From Amycolatopsis tolypomycina (GTDB lineage Bacteria; Actinomycetota; Actinomycetes; Mycobacteriales; Pseudonocardiaceae), in assembly GCF_900105945.1 (NCBI RefSeq), contig NZ_FNSO01000002.1, forward strand, positions 124,001 through 188,000: a stretch of DNA of 64,000 nucleotides. The letters are read 5' to 3'. Made by a program: the position numbers and the translations under genes. Within the stretch, counting starts at the first letter, position 1; each line of letters opens with the position of its first letter. A model generated the notes under the pieces. That model was not told where the DNA came from, did no database searches, and saw only the letters and a program-made list of their open reading frames with translations. Shown here in pieces: positions 26,354 through 34,685 of this stretch.

Positions 26354-28734
26354 AGCTCCCCGACCTGCCGGTCCGGTCCGTGCTGCCCGACGTCCTGGCC
26401 GCGCTGGACTCCCACGGTGCCGCCGTGCTCGTGGCGCCGCCCGGCACGGGCAAGACGACGCTGGTGCCCCTCGCGCTGGCTTCGGGTGACGGCCGGGTCG
26501 TGGTCGCCGAGCCGCGGCGGCTGGCGGCCCGCGCCGCGGCGGCCCGGATGGCGGCCATCCTCGGGGAGCCGGTCGGCGAGACCGTCGGGTACGCGGTGCG
26601 CGGCGACCGGAAGGTGTCCGCGCGGACCCGGATCGAGGTCGTGACGTCGGGGTTGCTGGTGCGGCGCGTGCAGGGCGACCCGGAACTGCCCGGCGTCTCG
26701 ACGGTGCTGCTCGACGAGTGCCACGAGCGGCACCTGGACGCCGACCTGCTGCTGGCGCTGCTCCTGGACGTCCGCGCCGGGCTGCGCGAAGACCTGCGGC
26801 TGCTGACGACGTCGGCGACGGTCGCGTCCGGCAGGCTCGCGGCCCTGCTCGGCGACGCCCCGGTCGTCACGGCCACGGCCCGGACGTACCCGGTGGAGTT
26901 CTCCTACGTCCCGCCGGCGCGCGGTGAGCGTGTCGAGGCGTGTGTCGCGCGGGCGGTGCGGACGGCGTTGGCCTCGGGCGACGGCGACGTGCTCGCGTTT
27001 CTGCCCGGAGCCGGGGAGATCGCGCGGACCGCCGGGTTGCTGCGACTGTCCGAATTGGACACTGTGGACGTCCTCCCGCTGCACGGCCGGTTGTCGGCGG
27101 CGCACCAGGACGACGCGCTGCGGCCGCGTGACCGGCGCCGGGTGGTGCTGGCGACGGCGGTGGCGGAGTCGAGCCTGACGGTGCCGGGCGTGCGCGCGGT
27201 GGTGGACTCGGGACTGGCGCGCGTGCCGCGGGTGGACCACCGGCGCGGGCTGCCGGGCCTGGCCACGGTCCGCGTGTCGGCCGCGGTCGCCGCCCAGCGG
27301 TCCGGACGCGCGGGCCGCGAGGCGCCCGGGCGCGCGTACCGCTGCTGGGCCGAGCACGAGCAGGCGACGCTGCCGGCGTACCCCGAGCCGGAGATCCGCA
27401 CGGCCGAGCTGGCCCGGCTGGCGTTGGAGCTGGCGTGCTGGTCGACCCCCGACGGCAGCGGCCTCGCCTGGTGGGACCCCCCGGGCGAAGGAGCCTTGGC
27501 GGCGGGCCGGGCGCTCCTGGCGACACTGGGCGCGACCGCCGAAGACGGGACGGTGACCCCGCGCGGGCGGCGGATGGCGGACCTCGGCCTGCACCCACGG
27601 CTGGCCCGCGCGCTGCTGGACGGAGCTGCCGAAGTCGGCGCCCGCAACGCGGCCGAGGTGGTGGCGCTGCTGGACGCGGGCGCGACCCTGACGGACGTGC
27701 ACGCGGAGCTGCGCCGCCTGCGCTCGGCGGGCGACGAAGGCGCGCGGCGCTGGAAGCGCGAGGTGGACCGCCTCGCCAAGCTGGTCACCGGGACGGGACA
27801 GCCGGATCCCGCGCTGGTCGTCGCCCTCGCGCATCCCGAGCGGCTGGCCCGGCGGCGTCCGGGTGGCGCGCCCGTCTACCTCATGGCGGGCGGCACCGCG
27901 GCCGAACTCCCACCCGGCAGCGGCCTCGACGCCGAGTGGCTGGCCGTCGCCGAAGCCACCCGCGACCCCGGCCGCGTCCACGGCACCATCCGCCTCGCCG
28001 CGGCCGCCGACGAACGCCTCGCCACCCGCGTCGCCGGGGTGTCCGAAGTGGACGAAGTCACCTGGGACGGCGACGTCGTGGCCCGGCGCGTCCGCAAGCT
28101 CGGCGCCATCACGCTGTCCGGGAAGCCGCTCGAGGACGCCGACGTGCACGACGCGCTCGTCGCCGGGCTCCGCGCCGAGGGCTTGGGCCTCCTCAGGTGG
28201 AGCCAGGACGCGACCCGCCTCCGCGACCGGATGGCGTTCCTGCACCGCGTCCTCGGCCCGCCGTGGCCCGCGGTGGACGACGCCACCCTGCTGTCCGATG
28301 TGGACAGCTGGCTGAACCTCGGCACCGCCCGCCGGAAGGCGGACCTCGCGAACCTCGACGCGGGCACGGCGCTGAAGGCGCTGCTCCCCTGGCCGGAAGC
28401 CGCGAAGCTCGACGACCTCGCTCCGGACCGCCTCGAAGTGCCGTCGGGGTCGCACATCCGCGTCGACTACACCGGCGACCAGCCGGTCCTGGCGGTGAAA
28501 CTCCAAGAGACGTTCGGCTGGACCGAAACGCCCGTGCTCGCCGGCGTCCCGGTGGTGCTGCACCTGCTCTCCCCCGCCGGCCGCCCGGCCGCGATCACCG
28601 CCGATCTGGCGTCTTTCTGGACGTCGGGCTACCCGGCCGTGCGCGCCGACCTGCGCGGCCGCTACCCCAAGCACCCCTGGCCGGAGGACCCGGCCGGCGC
28701 CGTCCCGACCCGGCACACGCGCCGCCGCACCTGA
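26350..28734 (+). CDS. hrpB: ATP-dependent helicase HrpB
   Basis: The 794-residue product starts at GTG 26350, overlapping the upstream TGA. Superfamily 2 helicase motifs are in order: LVAPPGTGKTTL (Walker A, about residue 33), DECHERHLD (the DEAH-type box as DECH), TTSATV, and LATAVAESSLTVPGV with QRSGRAGREAPG in the second RecA-like domain. The HA2 winged domain and the long HrpB C-terminal domain follow. HrpB is an RNA/DNA helicase whose biological role remains poorly defined. Overlap with the lipoprotein gene implies cotranscription, though no functional link is apparent. Confidence 0.92.
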   Translation: MKLPDLPVRSVLPDVLAALDSHGAAVLVAPPGTGKTTLVPLALASGDGRVVVAEPRRLAARAAAARMAAILGEPVGETVGYAVRGDRKVSARTRIEVVTSGLLVRRVQGDPELPGVSTVLLDECHERHLDADLLLALLLDVRAGLREDLRLLTTSATVASGRLAALLGDAPVVTATARTYPVEFSYVPPARGERVEACVARAVRTALASGDGDVLAFLPGAGEIARTAGLLRLSELDTVDVLPLHGRLSAAHQDDALRPRDRRRVVLATAVAESSLTVPGVRAVVDSGLARVPRVDHRRGLPGLATVRVSAAVAAQRSGRAGREAPGRAYRCWAEHEQATLPAYPEPEIRTAELARLALELACWSTPDGSGLAWWDPPGEGALAAGRALLATLGATAEDGTVTPRGRRMADLGLHPRLARALLDGAAEVGARNAAEVVALLDAGATLTDVHAELRRLRSAGDEGARRWKREVDRLAKLVTGTGQPDPALVVALAHPERLARRRPGGAPVYLMAGGTAAELPPGSGLDAEWLAVAEATRDPGRVHGTIRLAAAADERLATRVAGVSEVDEVTWDGDVVARRVRKLGAITLSGKPLEDADVHDALVAGLRAEGLGLLRWSQDATRLRDRMAFLHRVLGPPWPAVDDATLLSDVDSWLNLGTARRKADLANLDAGTALKALLPWPEAAKLDDLAPDRLEVPSGSHIRVDYTGDQPVLAVKLQETFGWTETPVLAGVPVVLHLLSPAGRPAAITADLASFWTSGYPAVRADLRGRYPKHPWPEDPAGAVPTRHTRRRT

Positions 28735-28738
28735 GCGA

Positions 28739-28756
28739 CCCCGACGAAAGTCGGGG
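28739..28756 (+). terminator. GAAA-tetraloop hairpin after hrpB
   Basis: CCCCGAC (28739-28745) and GTCGGGG (28750-28756) pair perfectly around a GAAA tetraloop, 5 bases after the hrpB stop. This is a stable terminator-type hairpin. It lies 58 bases before the ABC ATPase start, so a new promoter for that gene should lie between them. Confidence 0.65.
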
Positions 28757-28814
28757 GCGGTCCACGACCGTCGTCCGATGCCCGCGCACCCCCGCCAGCC
28801 GCAGACTTCGAGGC

Positions 28815-29729
28815 ATGATCACACTCAGGGGACTCACGAAGCGCTACGGGGAGAAAACCGTCGTCGACGCGCTCACCTGTGACGTCGCACCGGGGCAGGT
28901 GACCGGTTTTCTCGGGCCCAACGGCGCCGGGAAGTCGACGACCATGCGGATGACGGTCGGGCTCGACCACCCGCAGGCGGGCGAGGTCCTGGTCGGCGGG
29001 AAGCGGTACGCCGAGCTGCGGCACCCGCTGCGGGAGGTCGGCGCGCTGCTCGACGCCAAGGCCCTGCACCCCGGCCGCAGCGCCGGGAAGCACCTGCTGG
29101 CCATGGCGCGCAGCAACGGCATCGCGGCGAGCCGCGTCGAGGAGGTCCTGGCGACCGTCGGGCTGTCCGACGTCGCCGGCAAGCGGGCCGGCCAGTTCTC
29201 CCTCGGCATGGGGCAGCGGCTGGGCATCGCGGGCGCGCTGCTCGGCGACCCGGGGGTGCTGCTGTTCGACGAGCCGGTCAACGGCCTCGACCCGGACGGC
29301 GTCCGCTGGGTGCGGCAGCTGATGCGCTCGCTGGCGGCCGAGGGGCGGACGGTGTTCGTCTCCAGCCACCTGATGAGCGAGATGCAGCTGACCGCCGACC
29401 ACCTCGTGGTGATCGGCAAGGGCAAGCTGCTGGCCGACGCCCCGGTGCCGGAGTTCATCGCGGGCAACTCCCGCACCACGGTCGCGGTCCGCGTCCCGGC
29501 CGCCGCCGAGCTTTCCGCGTTGGACGCACGGCTGCGCGCCGAGGGCGGGCTGACGCACCCGGGCGAGCCGGGCGAGCTGGTGGTGGACGGCATCGCCGTC
29601 ACCCGCGTCGGCGACCTCGTGCACGAGCTGGGGATCCGCGTGCACGGGCTCGCCGAGCGGACGGCGTCGCTCGAGCAGGCGTACATGGAACTGACGGCTT
29701 CTTCGGTGGAATACGGGGTTTCGGCATGA
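28815..29729 (+). CDS. ABC transporter ATP-binding protein (drug/lantibiotic exporter type)
   Basis: The 304-residue product has Walker A (GPNGAGKSTT), a Q-loop near AKALHPG, the signature FSLGMGQRLGIA, Walker B (VLLFDEPVNGLDPDG) and the switch His in SSHLM. The C-terminal 90 residues form the extra domain of CcmA/DrrA-like exporters. It powers the permease encoded next (ATGA overlap) and probably exports a hydrophobic compound or antibiotic. Start ATG 28815 is supported by the conserved MITLRGLTKRYG opening. Confidence 0.92.
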   Translation: MITLRGLTKRYGEKTVVDALTCDVAPGQVTGFLGPNGAGKSTTMRMTVGLDHPQAGEVLVGGKRYAELRHPLREVGALLDAKALHPGRSAGKHLLAMARSNGIAASRVEEVLATVGLSDVAGKRAGQFSLGMGQRLGIAGALLGDPGVLLFDEPVNGLDPDGVRWVRQLMRSLAAEGRTVFVSSHLMSEMQLTADHLVVIGKGKLLADAPVPEFIAGNSRTTVAVRVPAAAELSALDARLRAEGGLTHPGEPGELVVDGIAVTRVGDLVHELGIRVHGLAERTASLEQAYMELTASSVEYGVSA

Positions 29730-30511
29730 CGGCATCGGTGGAGGTACGCGGCGGCGGCCTGTCGGGCGCGGTGGCTTCGGAGTGGACGAAGTTCTGGTCG
29801 GTCCGCGCCACGTGGTGGTGCCTGGTGGCGGGAACGGCGCTGATGTTGTTCTACGGAACGCTGTCGGCCATCGCCCAGCGCGTCGGCGACGACCCACAGG
29901 GCGCCCACACGGTGGCCCTCGGCGGCGGGTTTTATTTGACCCAGTTCGCGGTGATCGCCCTGGCAACGCTGTTCGTGACGAGCGAGTACGCGGGCGGAGG
30001 CATCCGGTCGACGCTGCTGTGGACCCCGGTCCGGTCCCGGGTGGTCCTGGCGAAGGCGGCGGCGCTGGCCCCGGTCCTGTTCGCGTACGGAGTGCTGCTG
30101 TCGTCAGCGGGAATGGCACTGGCCACAACGGTGATGGACGGCCACGGCCTGCCGACGTCGTTCGAAGCGGCCTTCACGACGGCATCGGGCATGGGCGGGT
30201 ATTTCGCAGTGCTGGGCCTGCTGTGCACGGGCATCGCCTGGGCCCTGCGCAGCGCGGCGGGCACGCTGGTGTCGGTGATCGTGCTGCTGGTGCCGTTGCC
30301 GCTGATCGTGGCATCGCTGGGCTTGCCGGAGGCGATGCCGTACTTCCCGGGGATCGCGGGCGTGAACGCGATGGTCGAGGCAGGCCAACCAAACCCGATC
30401 ACGATGACGGTGGCCCCGTACGCACCCTGGGTCGGGCTGGTGATCTGCGCGGCGTGGGCCGCAACGGCGCTGGTGACGGGCGCGGCGGTGTTGCGCAGGC
30501 GGGACGCCTGA
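29726..30511 (+). CDS. ABC-2 type transporter permease
   Basis: The 261-residue product has about six transmembrane helices. It starts with an amphipathic SGAVASEWTKFWSVRATWW segment, the usual membrane-entry region of ABC-2 permeases paired with CcmA-type ATPases. An FVTSEYAGGGIRSTLLWTPVR motif follows the second helix and is typical of the family. Its start overlaps the ATPase gene, so the two form one exporter. Many Ala, Ser and Val codons in the 3' half end in A or G, unlike the C-ending use upstream. Confidence 0.88.
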   Translation: MTASVEVRGGGLSGAVASEWTKFWSVRATWWCLVAGTALMLFYGTLSAIAQRVGDDPQGAHTVALGGGFYLTQFAVIALATLFVTSEYAGGGIRSTLLWTPVRSRVVLAKAAALAPVLFAYGVLLSSAGMALATTVMDGHGLPTSFEAAFTTASGMGGYFAVLGLLCTGIAWALRSAAGTLVSVIVLLVPLPLIVASLGLPEAMPYFPGIAGVNAMVEAGQPNPITMTVAPYAPWVGLVICAAWAATALVTGAAVLRRRDA

Positions 30512-30530
30512 CGTCGGCGGCGGGGACCGG

Positions 30531-30588
30531 AATTGTCGGTGCCTTCCGGTAGCGTGGAAACCGGGGGGCGCCCCCGCGGGGTCGGCAC
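30531..30588 (+). repeat. Short repeat carrying a damage-type promoter and a GC hairpin, copy 1
   Basis: TTGTCGGTG, an 8-base gap and TAGCGT (30533-30555) match the PafBC/RecA-NDp promoter pattern exactly. They are followed by the self-complementary CGGGGGGCGCCCCCG (about 30562-30577). A second copy, about 85 percent identical by eye, lies at 42374-42428. No gene on this strand follows within 600 bases; the next coding sequence is on the other strand. If active, the promoter would make a short transcript ending at the adjacent hairpin. Confidence 0.6.
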
Positions 30589-30592
30589 GAAA

Positions 30593-31135
30593 TCACGCCA
30601 CGCCGATCCCCGCCAGGATCTCCCGGGCGCTCGCCACCAGCTCCTCCAGACTCGGCGGCGCCAACGATCCGGTCCCCGCCAACGCCCCGAAGATCGTGCC
30701 CTCCATCCAGTCCACCACGATCCGCGCGTGCCGCTCGGGGTCCGCCGAACCGGACGCCGCCAGCACCGCCGTCGCCTGGCGCCGGATCTGGAGGCCGCCC
30801 TCGTCGTACGTCGCGCGCAGCTCCGGGCGCCGCGTGGCCTCCAGCGCGAACTCGTACCGCGCCAGCATCCGCGTCCGGCCCGAAGTGATCGCGTCGAACG
30901 CGTATCCCGCGACGAACTCCGCCAACGACCCCGACGACTTCGGCGCCGCCTGGTCCAGCACCACGATCCGCGCGATCGCCAGCTCCAGCAGCGCCGCCCG
31001 GGTGCGCGCGTAGTACGACGTCGAGCCCACTGGCAGGCCCGCAGCGCGGTCCACCGCCCGGTGGGTCAGGCCGCGCATGCCCTCCGCCGCGATCACCTCG
31101 ATCGCTGCGTCCGCAATCACGTCCACGCGTTCCAC
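30593..31135 (-). CDS. TetR-family regulator of the adjacent flavin monooxygenase
   Basis: The 180-residue product starts at GTG 31135 and keeps a TetR helix-turn-helix (DAAIEVIAAEGMRGLTHRAVDRAAGLPVGSTSYYARTRAALLE). The C-terminal domain resembles the TetR_C group found with short regulators (DWMEGTIFGAL). It is divergent from the FAD-monooxygenase gene at 31188. The 52-base gap contains two adjacent 18-base palindromes, probably its own operators. It should repress both genes until a ligand, perhaps the monooxygenase substrate, binds. Confidence 0.87.
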   Translation of the reverse strand: MERVDVIADAAIEVIAAEGMRGLTHRAVDRAAGLPVGSTSYYARTRAALLELAIARIVVLDQAAPKSSGSLAEFVAGYAFDAITSGRTRMLARYEFALEATRRPELRATYDEGGLQIRRQATAVLAASGSADPERHARIVVDWMEGTIFGALAGTGSLAPPSLEELVASAREILAGIGVA

Positions 31136-31143
31136 GAGACCGC

Positions 31144-31179
31144 ACTCTACAGGTGTAGAGTCCTCTACAGATGCAGAGG
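31144..31179. promoter_or_regulatory. Two tandem TetR-type operators
   Basis: ACTCTACAGGTGTAGAGT (31144-31161) and CCTCTACAGATGCAGAGG (31162-31179) abut each other. Each has 7-base arms (one mismatch pair in the second) around a 4-base centre. They fill the gap between the divergent TetR and monooxygenase starts. The second site overlaps the monooxygenase ribosome-binding region, so a bound dimer would block both genes. Confidence 0.78.
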
Positions 31180-31187
31180 AGGCGGAC

Positions 31188-32324
31188 ATGCACGCGATAG
31201 TGGCCGGCGGCGGCATCGGCGGCCTGGCTGCGGCGGCGGGGCTGCACCGGGTCGGCTGGACGGTCACCGTCCTCGAGAAAGCCCCCGCATTCGGCGACGT
31301 CGGCGCCGGGATCTCGCTCTGGCCGAACGCGCTCCGCTGCCTCGACGAACTCGGCGTCGACCTCGGCGAGCACCTGGCCCCGCAGCGCGAGGGCGGCTTC
31401 CGCGACCGGCGTGGCCGCCGCATCACCCGCTTCGACAGCGCCGAATTCACCCGGCGGCACGGCCGCCCGCTCGGCGCGATCCACCGGCGGGACCTCATCG
31501 CCGCCCTCCGCGACGCCGTCCCGGCCGGAAGCCTCGAGACCGGCGCCGAAGTCACCGAAGTCCGCGAAGACGGCCTTGTCCGCGTAGGGGGCGAAGAACT
31601 GCGCGCCGACCTCGTCGTCGCGGCCGACGGCATCCACAGCCGGGCCCGCCACCTGCTCTTCCCCGGCCACCCGGAACCGGTGTACGCCGGCAGCACGGCG
31701 TTCCGCGGCGTCGCGCACCTCCCCGGCACCGGGCTGAGCACGAGCTTCGACCGCGGCACCGAGGTCGGCGTCCTCCCGCTCACCGGCGGCGACGTCTACT
31801 GGTGGCTCTCGACCCTCGCCGAGCCGGGCACCCGCCGGGCCGACCTCGAGCAGGCGTTCCGCGGCTGGCACGAGCCGATCCCGGCCCTGCTCGCCGCCAC
31901 CCCGCCGGACGCCGTGCTGCACCACGACCTCTACTACCTGGGCACGCCACTGTCCGCCTACACCCGCGGCCGGGTCGCGCTGCTCGGCGACGCCGCCCAC
32001 GCCATGCCGCCGTTCCTCGGCCAGGGCGGCTGCCAGGCCATCGAGGACGCCGTCGTGCTCGCCCACGCCGTGTCCACAGAGGACAGTGTCGCGGCGGCGC
32101 TCGAAAGCTACGACCGGCGGCGACGGCCGCGCAGCCAGAAGGTCGTCCGCGAGTCCGTCCGGATGGGCAAGCTGGGCCCGCAGCTGACCAATCCGATCGC
32201 GACCGCCCTGCGCACGGCCGTGCTGAAGCGGCTGCCGGCCAAGACGACGGCGCGCGTCGGCGCGGGCATCACGGGGTGGACGCCGCCGCGTCTCCCCCGA
32301 CCAGTCCCGCCTCGTACGCCGTGA
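31188..32324 (+). CDS. FAD-dependent monooxygenase (salicylate hydroxylase-like, class A)
   Basis: The 378-residue product starts at ATG 31188 after GAGGAGG. It has the FAD-binding GGGIGGLAAAAGL motif, an acidic end to the second strand (VLEKAP), the DG motif region (VVAADGIHSRAR) and LLGDAAHAMPPFLGQGGCQAIEDA, which binds the FAD ribityl chain. These are class A flavoprotein hydroxylases acting on aromatic substrates with NAD(P)H and oxygen. Control is probably by the divergent TetR through two operators. Its 3' end overlaps the convergent response-regulator gene by 56 bases. Confidence 0.9.
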   Translation: MHAIVAGGGIGGLAAAAGLHRVGWTVTVLEKAPAFGDVGAGISLWPNALRCLDELGVDLGEHLAPQREGGFRDRRGRRITRFDSAEFTRRHGRPLGAIHRRDLIAALRDAVPAGSLETGAEVTEVREDGLVRVGGEELRADLVVAADGIHSRARHLLFPGHPEPVYAGSTAFRGVAHLPGTGLSTSFDRGTEVGVLPLTGGDVYWWLSTLAEPGTRRADLEQAFRGWHEPIPALLAATPPDAVLHHDLYYLGTPLSAYTRGRVALLGDAAHAMPPFLGQGGCQAIEDAVVLAHAVSTEDSVAAALESYDRRRRPRSQKVVRESVRMGKLGPQLTNPIATALRTAVLKRLPAKTTARVGAGITGWTPPRLPRPVPPRTP

Positions 32325-32943
32325 TCGCCGCCTGCACCCGGTTCTTCGCGCCGAGCCGGGTCAGGATCGTGCTCACGTGCGCCTTCACCGTGCCCTCGAC
32401 GACGAACATCTTCGCCGCGATGTCCGCATTGGACAGTCCGGATCCCAGTAGTGTCAGCACTTCCCGCTCACGCGGGGTCAACGCGGCGATCCGCTCCCGG
32501 GCCGCGGCGGCACGGGCCAGCTGACCGCCGGACAGCCGGGCGATCACCCGCTGCGCCACCTTCGGCGAGAGGAAGGCGGCACCGCCGGCGACGGCGTGGA
32601 TGCCGGAGAGCAGCTCGCGCGGGTCGCCCGACTTCAGCAGGAACCCGCCCGCACCCAGGCTCAGCGCGCGCTCGATGTAGTCGTCCTCGCCGAACGTGGT
32701 CAGCATGATCACGCCGGTCGCGGGCAGCAGCCGGCGGATCTCGGCGGCGGCGCCGAGGCCGTCCAGCCCGGGCATCCGGATGTCCAGCAGCACGACGTCC
32801 GGGTGCGTGGCGAGAACCTGCGAAACCGCTTCCCGGCCGTCGGACGCCTCGGCGACGACCTCGATTCCGGCATCGGCGGCCAGGATCGCCGCCACGCCGG
32901 CCCGCATCATCGCTTCGTCGTCGGCCAGCACGACCCTGATCAC
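32269..32943 (-). CDS. NarL/LuxR-family response regulator
   Basis: The 224-residue product is read from GTG 32943, which overlaps the kinase stop (GTGA). The receiver domain has the acidic pair Asp8-Asp9, phosphoacceptor Asp54 (VVLLDIRMPG) and the conserved Lys in FLLKSGDP. The C-terminal LuxR helix-turn-helix (LTPREREVLTLLGSGLSNADIA, then VKAHVSTILTRLGAKNRVQA) binds DNA. The kinase that should phosphorylate it is encoded immediately upstream. The adjacent ABC exporter at 28.8 kb is a possible target, as such pairs often control exporters, but nothing here proves it. Confidence 0.92.
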   Translation of the reverse strand: MIRVVLADDEAMMRAGVAAILAADAGIEVVAEASDGREAVSQVLATHPDVVLLDIRMPGLDGLGAAAEIRRLLPATGVIMLTTFGEDDYIERALSLGAGGFLLKSGDPRELLSGIHAVAGGAAFLSPKVAQRVIARLSGGQLARAAAARERIAALTPREREVLTLLGSGLSNADIAAKMFVVEGTVKAHVSTILTRLGAKNRVQAAITAYEAGLVGGDAAASTP

Positions 32944-34502
32944 GGCGCCCCCTCGGCGAACTTGTCCTTGGCGACCAGTTTCCCATCGGCGAAACACAGC
33001 CGGAAGGCGGCGTAGTCGTTGTCGAGCCACGACCGCCCGGTGCCGTAGTACTCGCACGCGACGCCGGCCACGGCCGGCCGCGGCGGCTCGCCCCGCACCG
33101 GCCGGGCGGCGCGTTCGCGCTCGGGCAGCTGCGGCGCCACGTCGGCCCGCGGCTGCCCGATCCGCAGCTGCTCGTAGACGCCGGCGGGCAGCTCCGACGA
33201 GTTCCACTGGTGGAGGAACGCGATCCCGGCGACCGCGAGGACCATGGCGAACAGGCCGAGCGGCACGGCGACGGCCTGGATCAGGCTGCGCCGCACGTCG
33301 CGCCGGGCCAGCTCGAGCTCCCGGGCCGACGTCGACACCTCGGCCTCGTCGTCACTCTCCTGCCGCTCGACCGGCGCGGCCCCGTGCGGCAGCGTCGCGG
33401 TGACGGCGAACCCGCCGGCGTCGTCGGGCCCGGCCCGCAGCGTCCCACCGGCGAGCCGGACGCGCTCGCGCAGCCCGATCAGCCCGACGTGCCCGGACGC
33501 GGCCCCCGGCAACGGCCCGGCCGGCGGCGGCGCGTTGACGACGCGGACATCGGTCCGCGCGCCATCACTGGTCACCCGCACGGTCACGGCGGCCCCCGGC
33601 GCGTGCTTCGCCACGTTCGTCAGCGCTTCCTGCACGACGCGGTAGGCGGCGCGAGCCACCATCGGCGGCACGCCATCGGTGTCTACTGTGGACTCGATGA
33701 GCAGCCCAGACGCCCGCGCCCTGGCGATGAGTTCGCCGAGATCGCCCTGCACGGGCTCCACGGGCGCGGCATCCTCCCGCAGCACGCCGATGATTTCGCG
33801 CAGCCGCTCGGTCGCCGTCGCGGCACTGGTCCGCAGCTGCGCGGCGGCGTCACGCTGGGCATCGTCAAGCCCACCGGCAACTTCGAGCGCGGCGGCGCGG
33901 ACGGCGATCAGGCTCAGCTCGTGCCCGAGCGAGTCGTGCATGTCGCTGGCAATCCGCGCACGCTCCCGCAGCCGCGCCTGTTCGGCGACCAGCCGTTGCC
34001 TGCTTTCCATTTCTTCGGCCCGGCGCCAGCCCGCGCGGGCGAGCTCACCGCGCACCCGGACGTACCGCCCGAGCAACCACGGCGACAGCCCGGCGAAGAC
34101 GAGGATGGCGACCATCGCCGCCCAGTCACCGAGGCCGTCTTGGCCGAACACGAGCGCGATCGGCAGCCCCAGCACCGCGCAGGCAATACCGGTGAGGATG
34201 CCCGGGCGAGCCCGCGGCATCCGCAGGCCGGCCTGGTAGCTCATCGCGACCAGCACGAAGACCACCCACACGGGGACGTGGTCCCCATAGGGAAACGGCA
34301 CAGCAAGCGCCCCGGCCAAGGCAACCCCGAGCGAGACGGTGGGATACCGCCGAGCGGTCCCCACCGACCCGACCACGACGGCAAGCCCACCGGCCAGCTC
34401 CCAGTAGGACCGGCTCTCCAGCGTCCCCACGACGACGGTGAACGCGAGAAAGACCCCGATCGCGACGTCGAGCGCCACCCGCCACCTGCGCTTCGTCACC
34501 AT
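32940..34502 (-). CDS. Sensor histidine kinase with C-terminal membrane helix and extracytoplasmic domain
   Basis: The 520-residue product starts at ATG 34502 (GGCGGGG upstream; GTG 34508 is an alternative). Four to five membrane helices occupy residues 1-145. HisKA_3 follows (IASDMHDSLGHELSLIAVRA; phospho-His in DMHDS), then the ATPase with EALTNVAKHAPG and GHVGLIGLRERVRLAGG. Unusually, residues after about 395 add another membrane helix (VAVPLGLFAMVLAVAGIAFL). A roughly 90-residue tail with IGQPRADVAPQLP and two Cys (VACEYYGTG, FRLCFADGKL) follows, predicted outside the cell. It may be the sensing part. The kinase is coupled to the response regulator downstream. Confidence 0.88.
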   Translation of the reverse strand: MVTKRRWRVALDVAIGVFLAFTVVVGTLESRSYWELAGGLAVVVGSVGTARRYPTVSLGVALAGALAVPFPYGDHVPVWVVFVLVAMSYQAGLRMPRARPGILTGIACAVLGLPIALVFGQDGLGDWAAMVAILVFAGLSPWLLGRYVRVRGELARAGWRRAEEMESRQRLVAEQARLRERARIASDMHDSLGHELSLIAVRAAALEVAGGLDDAQRDAAAQLRTSAATATERLREIIGVLREDAAPVEPVQGDLGELIARARASGLLIESTVDTDGVPPMVARAAYRVVQEALTNVAKHAPGAAVTVRVTSDGARTDVRVVNAPPPAGPLPGAASGHVGLIGLRERVRLAGGTLRAGPDDAGGFAVTATLPHGAAPVERQESDDEAEVSTSARELELARRDVRRSLIQAVAVPLGLFAMVLAVAGIAFLHQWNSSELPAGVYEQLRIGQPRADVAPQLPERERAARPVRGEPPRPAVAGVACEYYGTGRSWLDNDYAAFRLCFADGKLVAKDKFAEGAP

Positions 34503-34685
34503 CCGCACCCCGCCGAAGTTACAACCCGTGACGGCGGCCGACCACTGCCGAAAGTCAACCTTTCAGCGTGTTCCCGAACGCTCGAGTCTCCGGCCAGGAC
34601 CGCGCGGCGGCGGTGCGCGATCGCCGCGTCTTACCTCGCGGGGTCGCTAGCCCGGCTCGGCCTCCACTCCTGATCGTCGGCAACC

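Noticed and set aside
28741..28754. CGAAAGT-type operator shared by the ABC exporter, the serine hydrolase and the kinase promoters
   Set aside because: The 28741 copy is part of a perfect terminator hairpin after hrpB, and the other two share only a short core (ACTTTCGG) in different orientation and spacing.
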